DNA of 64,000 nt from Runella aurantiaca (GTDB lineage Bacteria > Bacteroidota > Bacteroidia > Cytophagales > Spirosomataceae), in assembly GCF_003339505.1 (NCBI RefSeq), contig NZ_QPIW01000013.1, positions 112,804 to 176,803 on the forward strand, written 5' to 3'. How positions within the stretch are numbered: the first letter of the stretch is position 1; each line of letters begins with the position of its first letter. A model generated the notes under the pieces. That model had not been told where the DNA came from. It did not search any database and saw only the letters and a list, made by a program, of their open reading frames with translations. Positions 58,500-64,000 of the stretch are shown one piece after another. A program made the translations under genes and the position numbers.

Positions 58500-59618
58500 T
58501 TAATTATTTACCTTCAATAATTCTTCGAGCTTTTTCTCCAATGCGGCCCCGCGCAGGTTTTTATCAATCACTTTTCCGTCCTTATCCAACAGGAAAGTGG
58601 CAGGAATGGCGTTGACACCGTAAGTCTGGGCCGCAATTGACTGCCAATATTTTAAGTCTGAAACGTGGCTTGGCCAAATCAACCCGTCTTTTTCAATGGC
58701 TTTCAACCAAGCCGCTTTGTCGCGGTCGAGCGACACACTGAAGATTTCAAACCCTTTGTCTTTAAAACGATTATAAACCCGCACCACATTCGGATTTTCC
58801 TGACGGCACGGCCCACACCAAGAAGCCCAGAAATCAATCAACACAATCTTTCCCTTCAATGAAGAAAGACTTACGGGCTTATCCTGCGTGCTGTTGAGCG
58901 TAATTTCGGGAGCGGCATCTCCAATCTGAATTCCACGCATACGTTTGGCATTTCCGACAAAAACCTGCGCCTGTTTCATGGTTGGGCGCTCTGCCTCAAA
59001 GCGTTTTGCCAGCGCATCAATGGTCGCAAAATCGACTTCGGGGTTCAGAAAATTGGTCGCAAACAACGCAACCAACGACGTTCCCATTTCAGGAATCATG
59101 CTTTTAACTTTTCCCGTAAATCCCTGACTTGCGGCTTCAAAATCCTGCTGAATCTTCGCTATTTTTTTACTGTCTTTCTTTTGTTCGGCCTGGGCATATT
59201 CTTCCTGCCATTTCTGAGACTTTTCGTTCATCTCTTTATACATGCCAATCAATTGCTGGTAATAATCATTGTTTTGGGAGCCGCTTACTTTCGACGCTCC
59301 TTTCTCCGTTCCATCCGCCGTAATCTCAATGGTTTCTCCGCCTTCAATAAGCACAATAACCCGTTGCGCGTTGGCAAGATTGAGTTGGTACACGGTACCT
59401 TCATCCAGTTCTTTACGTTTAAAAGTAAAGCGTTTGTCAGGTCCTACTTTTGATGAGTCTATTCTCACAAGTGGCTGAGTACCCGCAATTTCAAGGTATA
59501 CCTTGTCATTGGGTTGAAGATTTTTGGCCGTCCCCGAAATGGTGAAGTCTTTTGCCGTCGTTTGGGCAAAAAGGGTAACGCTTGTAAAAAAAGCGGCAGC
59601 GGTCAGTATATTTTTCAT
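58500..59618 (-). CDS. TlpA-type thiol-disulfide oxidoreductase with DUF4369
   Basis: A 372-residue exported protein (signal about 19 residues ending L-F-A-Q). The N-terminal DUF4369 domain (about 20-120) begins D-F-T-I-S-G-T-A-K-N-L. A helical middle rich in K, E and Q follows, then a C-terminal thioredoxin domain (about 232-372) with W-A-S-W-C-G-P-C and the cis-proline I-P-A-T-F-L-L-D. It should reduce or exchange disulphides in the periplasm, possibly in cytochrome maturation, as is common for Bacteroidota TlpA proteins. The ATG at 59618 starts the signal; the 36-codon extension covers the promoter element. Confidence 0.9.
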   Translation of the reverse strand: MKNILTAAAFFTSVTLFAQTTAKDFTISGTAKNLQPNDKVYLEIAGTQPLVRIDSSKVGPDKRFTFKRKELDEGTVYQLNLANAQRVIVLIEGGETIEITADGTEKGASKVSGSQNNDYYQQLIGMYKEMNEKSQKWQEEYAQAEQKKDSKKIAKIQQDFEAASQGFTGKVKSMIPEMGTSLVALFATNFLNPEVDFATIDALAKRFEAERPTMKQAQVFVGNAKRMRGIQIGDAAPEITLNSTQDKPVSLSSLKGKIVLIDFWASWCGPCRQENPNVVRVYNRFKDKGFEIFSVSLDRDKAAWLKAIEKDGLIWPSHVSDLKYWQSIAAQTYGVNAIPATFLLDKDGKVIDKNLRGAALEKKLEELLKVNN

Positions 59619-59677
59619 TAGAATGCGAATGTTTGCCAATTTTAAACGAAAAAACGGGCTGTTTGTTGCGTGATTGA

Positions 59678-59685
59678 CAAAGGTA
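59678..59685 (-). promoter_or_regulatory. Probable -7 element of the tlpA-type gene
   Basis: TACCTTTG on the minus strand matches TAnnTTTG and lies about 60 nt before the ATG at 59618. It abuts the terminator of the preceding operon; no TTG at the standard spacing. Confidence 0.42.
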
Positions 59686-59693
59686 CAAAAAAC

Positions 59694-59730
59694 AAAAATG
59701 CTGCCAGTTATTTTAACTGACAGCATTTTT
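59694..59730 (-). terminator. Terminator of the pspC-liaF operon
   Basis: A 17-bp stem (59694-59710 and 59714-59730, core ATGCTG and CAGTTA) with one mismatch and a 3-nt loop is followed on the minus strand by a T-rich tract. It ends the operon whose last gene stops at 59752. Confidence 0.82.
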
Positions 59731-59751
59731 GGATTATTTATTGGTGTTAAT

Positions 59752-60759
59752 TTAATACCGATTGATTTCTAACTTTGACAATCCACCGTTGTACGATACT
59801 TTGATTTTTTTGGTAGCCGAGTTATAATTGGAAGTACGATACAGTCCATCGCTTATTTTTTCAAAATTATCCAATTCTTTAGAATTAAAAGCCCCGTCTA
59901 CCGTAAATTCACAGCCAATCGATTCTGGGATATTGATTTCGATGGAAGCAACCCCAGCGTCAATTTTTACTTCAGCGTTGTTTTCAATTTTTTCACCCAA
60001 TTTCAAATCAACTTCCGCCGCGCCAGCTCCGATTTTTACATTTTTAACTTTGTACTCCGACAAATCAAACTCCGCTTTTCCAGCTCCCAAACCTAAGTCA
60101 AATGACCAAACAGGCTTGTCACTCAGTCGCATTTCGACGTGATTGTCCATGTTGTCAAAATCCTTAATCCGAACGCGCTTGGTGCTGTCTTTACTCTCCA
60201 TTTCAAAATTAACGGAGCTAATTTTCGTGCTTTCATTGCGCTTAGTTGTCAGCACATAATTACCAAATTTTGTTTCAGCGTCGGCTTCCACCAATTGAGA
60301 AGTTGTGCCTTCTATTTTAAATTCTCCCGCACCTGCTCCAAAATTAAGGGTTGCTTCAGTAGTACCCTCTGCCAGCGGTTCGGAGAAATGCGTTTCACCA
60401 TCCTTTGAATATGTTTGGGAGCGCTTGTCATACTCGTCATCCTCATTATTGTTATCATCGTCATCATCAAAATCGTGGAGATTAAACTCAATTCCGTCAT
60501 CATTCCAGTGACGAAGTTTTTTGTTCGCTCCGTTGATAATTGCCGATGGAATGGCAATCGCAATCAGAATGGCCGTCAAAATTCCCGACCAACTTTGTTT
60601 GAGTAAAAGGCTAAAACCTGCCAATACCAACAATACGGGCCAGAAGCGTAAGGTCATTCCCCAATCAATGTGAAACCAACCGAGGGTTTTAGCCAAGAGT
60701 ATCAGGCCGACAGCCAGTAAAAAAGTACCCCAAAATAGGGCATTTGAAGATTGTTTCAT
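59752..60759 (-). CDS. LiaF-like membrane protein with toast-rack domain
   Basis: A 335-residue membrane protein. Three to four hydrophobic segments (about 8-75) form a DUF5668-like membrane part (W-P-V-L-L-V-L-A-G). A very acidic loop follows (D-F-D-D-D-D-D-N-N-N-E-D-D), then a beta-rich C-terminal domain of the LiaF/toast-rack type: L-N-F-G-A-G-A-G-E-F-K-I-E-G, S-F-D-L-G-L-G-A-G-K-A-E-F-D-L-S and V-K-I-G-A-G-A-A-E-V-D-L. LiaF proteins regulate envelope-stress kinases in Gram-positives; the Bacteroidota role is not settled. It is the last gene of a three-gene unit with a small homologue and a PspC protein. Confidence 0.82.
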   Translation of the reverse strand: MKQSSNALFWGTFLLAVGLILLAKTLGWFHIDWGMTLRFWPVLLVLAGFSLLLKQSWSGILTAILIAIAIPSAIINGANKKLRHWNDDGIEFNLHDFDDDDDNNNEDDEYDKRSQTYSKDGETHFSEPLAEGTTEATLNFGAGAGEFKIEGTTSQLVEADAETKFGNYVLTTKRNESTKISSVNFEMESKDSTKRVRIKDFDNMDNHVEMRLSDKPVWSFDLGLGAGKAEFDLSEYKVKNVKIGAGAAEVDLKLGEKIENNAEVKIDAGVASIEINIPESIGCEFTVDGAFNSKELDNFEKISDGLYRTSNYNSATKKIKVSYNGGLSKLEINRY

Positions 60760-60770
60760 GGCTCTATGGC

Positions 60771-60941
60771 TTAAGATATTTTTTTAAGTTTGTCTTTAAA
60801 AATCAGGAGTGCCCCACCCGCAATAAACAATACTGGCCAAAAAAATCGCTCGAAATCGAACCAATCGAAAAGTTCACGCATAAGCAGTAGCCCACCGATA
60901 AGTACAAGGAGCGCGCCCCAAAAAGTGCTTTGATAGTTCAT
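60771..60941 (-). CDS. Small DUF5668-like membrane protein
   Basis: A 56-residue protein of two hydrophobic helices: F-W-G-A-L-L-V-L-I-G-G-L-L-L-M-R-E-L and F-W-P-V-L-F-I-A-G-G-A-L-L-I-F, with R-F-F-W-P between. It corresponds to the membrane half of the LiaF-like neighbour and lacks the toast-rack part. The ATG at 60941 (M-N-Y-Q-S-T-F-W) is chosen; the longer frame overlaps a hairpin. It is 11 bp from the next gene and should be co-translated with it. Confidence 0.72.
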   Translation of the reverse strand: MNYQSTFWGALLVLIGGLLLMRELFDWFDFERFFWPVLFIAGGALLIFKDKLKKIS

Positions 60942-60989
60942 GGCAAAAGGAAGTTTGAGTTGAAAAGTTTGTAGGTTATTAGATGATAA

Positions 60990-61031
60990 TTTTAAAGCCT
61001 GCAAGCAATACCCTGCGAGCAGGCTTTAAAA
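60990..61031 (-). terminator. Intercistronic hairpin (possible attenuator)
   Basis: A 13-bp perfect stem TTTTAAAGCCTGC (60990-61002) with complement at 61019-61031 and a 16-nt loop, directly after the pspC-type stop. The tract after it on the minus strand is A/T-rich but not a T run, so it may allow partial read-through. Confidence 0.55.
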
Positions 61032-61032
61032 T

Positions 61033-61596
61033 CTATACTTTGGGCTCCTCAGAACCATCTGGCGTTTCTGATTCTTTCGACGTTGTTGTCGTCTTTGGAG
61101 GCTCCCAATCATTGATTGGAGCTGAATCAGTCCATGAAGGAGTAGCACGCTCTGTATCGGCGGTAAAAGTGGTGGCTGATTTGTGAGATGTTGTTCTCAA
61201 AATCAAGAAAAGACCTAAACCAATGAGTAACGCTGCTGGTACAAATCGCTCCAAATCAATCCAATAGAAAAGACGGTCAAAAAGCATAAATCCACCGATA
61301 ATAAGCAGACCATAGCCAATGATTTCGGCTCCTTTGCCAAAGTCCTTTTTGGACTGCGGATTATTCAAATAAACGTTTTCTGGGTCTGTAACGGTCACTG
61401 TAGGCTCGCCAGTAGGCAACGCCGCCCACAGAATAATATAGATTAAAATGATGGGAAATCCTTTGGTAAAAAACATCAATACGACAAAAATAACCCGCAT
61501 TATGGCTTTATCTATACCAAAATAATCGGCGAGGCCAGCGGCTACCCCACCAAGGACTCCTTCACTCGGAATACGACGCAATTGTTTGCTGTTCAT
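61033..61596 (-). CDS. PspC-domain membrane protein
   Basis: A 187-residue membrane protein. The N-terminal PspC domain (about 5-65) is typical: R-R-I-P-S-E-G-V-L-G-G-V-A-A-G-L-A-D-Y-F-G-I-D, then V-L-M-F-F-T-K-G and I-L-W-A-A-L-P. One or two more helices at about 97-140 form a DUF5668-like part (L-I-G-L-G-L-F-L-I-L), followed by a Thr/Ser/Pro-rich tail. PspC senses envelope stress in enterobacteria. It is the first gene of the LiaF-like operon; a -7 element lies upstream at 61706-61713. Together the three genes form an envelope-stress unit. Confidence 0.88.
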   Translation of the reverse strand: MNSKQLRRIPSEGVLGGVAAGLADYFGIDKAIMRVIFVVLMFFTKGFPIILIYIILWAALPTGEPTVTVTDPENVYLNNPQSKKDFGKGAEIIGYGLLIIGGFMLFDRLFYWIDLERFVPAALLIGLGLFLILRTTSHKSATTFTADTERATPSWTDSAPINDWEPPKTTTTSKESETPDGSEEPKV

Positions 61597-61705
61597 GGCT
61601 TTGCAATGTTAAGATGTTGGATTTTAGGCGATGAGCACTGCTTTATTTTCGTTTTAACGTCAATTGGTCAATGCTCTTTATCTTTTCTTTGTTTTATTAT
61701 TGAAT

Positions 61706-61713
61706 CAAAGGTA
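61706..61713 (-). promoter_or_regulatory. Probable -7 element of the pspC operon
   Basis: TACCTTTG on the minus strand matches TAnnTTTG, about 110 nt before the pspC ATG. A TTG lies only 10 nt upstream, so the -33 part is unclear. Confidence 0.42.
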
Positions 61714-61793
61714 CTATGCAATGCAAGGTAATAAAATATATTTTACGACCAACGGTTAAAGAATAAAATGAATGGAAAATTTTGGTGATGAAG

Positions 61794-62264
61794 TTATAAG
61801 CCTAAGAGCTTTTTCTCAAAATAAACAACATCCTCTTCAGGATTGAAGTTGTAAGGATGGATTTCGGTAAATCCATAACGAAGATATAATTTAACGGCAG
61901 GCTCTAAACGTCGAAGGCTATCCAGTTTTATCGACGTATAACCTAGCTTGTACGCCGTATCAATCGCTACCTCCATGAGCTGCTCCCCCAAATGGAGCCC
62001 ACGAAAGGCGGGTTGGATAAACATACGCTTCAGTTCACACGTATGTTTATCCAATTGCCTCAACGCCGCACAACCTACAAATTGCTCATTTGCATGTACA
62101 AGCCATAGCTCCCCCTTTGGAGGGCCGTACATGGTCGATAGTATTTGCAGTTCATCATCAAACTTCTGAAACTTTAAGTCAATTCCTAACCCTAACGCAT
62201 ACTCCTTGAATAGCATAACGGCAGCAGCGTAGTGTTCAGAAGTTCGAGCAACGATAACTTGCAT
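61794..62264 (-). CDS. GNAT family N-acetyltransferase
   Basis: A 156-residue acetyltransferase. Motif A is C-E-L-K-R-M-F-I-Q-P-A-F-R-G-L-H-L-G-E-Q-L, the acetyl-CoA loop R-G-x-x-x-G; motif B is Y-T-S-I-K-L-D-S-L-R-R-L and Y-L-R-Y-G-F. The end V-Y-F-E-K-K-L is typical. The substrate is unknown. It is transcribed after threonine synthase (36 bp) on the same strand, so read-through is likely, though no functional link is evident. Confidence 0.87.
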   Translation of the reverse strand: MQVIVARTSEHYAAAVMLFKEYALGLGIDLKFQKFDDELQILSTMYGPPKGELWLVHANEQFVGCAALRQLDKHTCELKRMFIQPAFRGLHLGEQLMEVAIDTAYKLGYTSIKLDSLRRLEPAVKLYLRYGFTEIHPYNFNPEEDVVYFEKKLLGL

Positions 62265-62299
62265 GGTATAATGACATTCTCAAAATGCCTATTTTAAAT

Positions 62300-63601
62300 C
62301 TACGACAGCAGATAATCTTTAAAATCTTCAAAACGGGTACTCATCGGAGTAGCCACTTTGGTTTTATTTAACAATTCTGACAAACGCGCAGGAATTTCGA
62401 CATCAGCGGTCCCGAGCGCCTCTTCTACAACATTGAGAAACTTGGCGTAATGGGCCGTTGATAAAAATATCCCTGTTAGGTCTTTTTTAGTTAAATTCAT
62501 GTATTCCTTCAATCCTAAATAAGCAACCGCCGTATGAGGACACATCAAATAGCCCTCACGCTCGTACACATCGCGCATGGCTGCTTTGGTTTGTTCATCG
62601 TTAAACCAAAATCCTGAGACAACTTCTTTGACCTGCTCCCATTCATCCCCAAAAAAACGGGTTAGCCGAACAAAATTACTCGGGTTTCCTACATCCATGG
62701 CATTGGAAACAGTCTCTACAGACGGAACAGGATTGTAAACACCATTTTCTAAATAATTAGGGACTACATTATTACGGTTAGTCGTTGCTACAAAATGTTC
62801 TACAGGAAGCCCCATTTTGTATGCTAAAATACCCGCACTCAGGTTTCCTAAATTTCCGCTGGGCACCGAAAATACAACCGGAAGCCCTAAATGCTTTACT
62901 TGGGCATAAGCCCTGAAATAGTAAAAAGATTGGGGAATTAAACGAGATATATTTATGGAGTTGGCAGAAGCAAGATTGTATTTTTGCGTTAATTTTGCAT
63001 CTAAAAAAGCCTGTTTAACCAGCGCTTGACAATCATCAAAAGTTCCATCAACTTCAAGCGCTGTAACATTTCCGCCCAGCGTTGTCAATTGTTTTTCCTG
63101 AATATCACTTACTTTACCGCTTGGATACAATATTGTAACGCTTATGCCCGGTACGTTATGAAACCCCTGCGCCACGGCCCCACCCGTATCGCCAGATGTA
63201 GCCACTAAAATCCGTATTTCTTTTTGAGAACGCACTAAAAAATAAGACATCAAGGAAGCCATAAATCGAGCCCCAAAATCCTTGAAAGCCATGGAAGGAC
63301 CATGAAAAAGCTCAAGACAATGAATTTTATCTTCAATAGCTACAACAGGAGCGTCAAAATCAAACGCCCGATCTACAATCATTTGAATGTCTGCTTTTGA
63401 AATATCATCGTTTAGCAGGGTTTTTGAAACCTCAAAAGCAATTTCATTAAACGATAAATGCTCAATACCTTCTAGAAACTGGGTCGAAACCTTGGGAACA
63501 TACTCAGGCATATATAATCCATTATCTGAGGGAAGACTCCGGAATACCGCTTCTTCAAGGTTTGCTTTAAGTTGTGTGTTTTTAGTACTATATAAGATCA
63601 T
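62300..63601 (-). CDS. thrC: Threonine synthase
   Basis: A 433-residue PLP enzyme that converts O-phosphohomoserine to threonine. The PLP lysine is in G-P-S-M-A-F-K-D-F-G-A-R-F; the S-G-D-T-G-G-A-V and S-G-N-L-G-N-[LF] motifs and an N-terminal S-T-[KR]-x-x family start are visible. The type is the long bacterial form (as in E. coli). It has a strong promoter at 63648-63678. Homoserine kinase and dehydrogenase genes are not in the window. Confidence 0.95.
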   Translation of the reverse strand: MILYSTKNTQLKANLEEAVFRSLPSDNGLYMPEYVPKVSTQFLEGIEHLSFNEIAFEVSKTLLNDDISKADIQMIVDRAFDFDAPVVAIEDKIHCLELFHGPSMAFKDFGARFMASLMSYFLVRSQKEIRILVATSGDTGGAVAQGFHNVPGISVTILYPSGKVSDIQEKQLTTLGGNVTALEVDGTFDDCQALVKQAFLDAKLTQKYNLASANSINISRLIPQSFYYFRAYAQVKHLGLPVVFSVPSGNLGNLSAGILAYKMGLPVEHFVATTNRNNVVPNYLENGVYNPVPSVETVSNAMDVGNPSNFVRLTRFFGDEWEQVKEVVSGFWFNDEQTKAAMRDVYEREGYLMCPHTAVAYLGLKEYMNLTKKDLTGIFLSTAHYAKFLNVVEEALGTADVEIPARLSELLNKTKVATPMSTRFEDFKDYLLS

Positions 63602-63647
63602 CAGTTGATTTACGCGCTAAATGTCAAATTTTATAAATTTTAAAGGC

Positions 63648-63678
63648 CAAAATTACACCACCTATTCCCCCCATGCAA
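63648..63678 (-). promoter_or_regulatory. Promoter of thrC
   Basis: On the minus strand TTG (complement of 63676-63678), 20 nt and TAATTTTG (63648-63655) match the Bacteroidota consensus in sequence and spacing. It ends 47 nt before the thrC ATG. Confidence 0.65.
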
Positions 63679-63717
63679 GACTTTCCCAAATTTTAGAAAT
63701 CTGGGCTTTAAGAGCAT

Positions 63718-63751
63718 AAAAAAAGCGTCCACTAATGAATAGTGAACGCTT
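63718..63751 (-). terminator. Terminator after tRNA-Pro
   Basis: A 12-bp stem with one G-T pair (AAGCGT...ACTA and TAGT...ACGCTT, 63723-63751), followed on the minus strand by seven T residues (complement of 63718-63724). It closes the tRNA-Pro unit. Confidence 0.85.
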
Positions 63752-63757
63752 CTAATG

Positions 63758-63832
63758 TCGGGATGGCAAGATTCGAACTTGCGACCTCCTGGTCCCAAAC
63801 CAGGCGCGATGACCGGACTACGCTACATCCCG
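63758..63832 (-). tRNA. tRNA-Pro (anticodon UGG)
   Basis: 75 nt on the minus strand. The acceptor stem is CGGGATG with CATCCCG, the D-arm GTAGCGTAGTCCGGTC-like, the anticodon stem CTGGT/ACCAG with loop TTTGGGA giving anticodon TGG, and the T-loop is TTCGAAT. The discriminator is A and the CCA end is not encoded. The C1-G72 pair is usual for bacterial tRNA-Pro. It is followed by a terminator and preceded by 5S rRNA on the same strand. Confidence 0.95.
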
Positions 63833-63840
63833 AATAAGAA

Positions 63841-63862
63841 TGCCTCCGATTCGACGGAGGCA
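63841..63862. repeat. Hairpin between 5S rRNA and tRNA-Pro
   Basis: TGCCTCCG (63841-63848) pairs perfectly with 63855-63862 around a 6-nt loop. The T run next to it lies on the plus strand (63866-63874), so it is not a proper terminator for the rRNA direction; it may be an RNA processing site or a block against antisense transcription. Confidence 0.6.
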
Positions 63863-63880
63863 TATCTTTTTTTTAATATT

Positions 63881-63989
<109 letters not shown>

Positions 63990-64000
63990 CAAGGTCGTTA

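Overview
The window looks like a core chromosomal segment of a Bacteroidota bacterium, most likely order Cytophagales (Spirosomataceae/Runella-like). The reasons are promoters of the Bacteroidota type (TTTG, about 20 nt, TAnnTTTG), almost no Shine-Dalgarno sequences, many Sec-exported proteins ending their signal in AQ, menaquinone synthesis (MenD), a class Ia NrdB, a zinc-cysteine-less sirtuin and families largely restricted to this phylum. The genus is inference. I see no insertion sequence, prophage, integrase or CRISPR array.

Layout. 1-6.1 kb: the end of an L-asparaginase gene, a DUF2147 protein, a LytS/LytTR two-component pair, a lipoprotein, a GH3-family adenylating enzyme and SurE. 6.2-14.5 kb: glycan and metal genes, with a GH95-like fucosidase, a CopA copper ATPase with its CopZ chaperone, a GH33-type sialidase and a sulfatase; two copies of a nested inverted repeat flank the sulfatase. 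14.6-20.8 kb: the most distinctive region, two divergent mirror-image cassettes, each made of an ECF sigma factor, a membrane anti-sigma factor with HEAT-like repeats and two exported DUF4097 proteins. 21-31 kb: a PQQ-type sugar dehydrogenase, a methyltransferase, MenD, an Lrp regulator divergent from alanine dehydrogenase, a probable non-coding transcript, acyl-CoA dehydrogenase and FadD.

31-33.2 kb: an ECF sigma factor heading a small envelope/stress operon that ends in an Hsp20 chaperone. 33.2-43.8 kb: a D-threonine-aldolase-like enzyme, NrdB, a deoxynucleoside kinase, TrhO, several secreted proteins including an OmpA-like protein, a fatty-acid desaturase and FolD. 43.8-46.5 kb: a HepT/MntA toxin-antitoxin pair, a VOC protein, a class III-like sirtuin and an alpha/beta hydrolase lacking its nucleophile. 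46.5-50.6 kb: ArgG, an ABC exporter and a GNAT acetyltransferase probably tied to arginine synthesis. 51-59.6 kb: a large dehydrogenase with PKD and cytochrome c domains, an AI-2E-type permease, two thioredoxin-fold proteins (one without CxxC), an M23 peptidase and an SMP-30-like propeller. 59.7-61.6 kb: a PspC/LiaF-type envelope stress operon. 61.8-64 kb: a GNAT, threonine synthase, tRNA-Pro and 5S rRNA, which marks the 3' end of an rRNA operon running on the minus strand from beyond the window.

Envelope sensing recurs: three ECF sigma factors, two membrane anti-sigma factors, four DUF4097 proteins and a LiaF/PspC group lie in one 64 kb stretch. The strongest candidate for an undescribed system is the divergent sigma/HEAT-anti-sigma/DUF4097 locus at 14.6-20.8 kb. 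The sigma-Hsp20 operon and the sirtuin/dead-hydrolase pair are secondary candidates.
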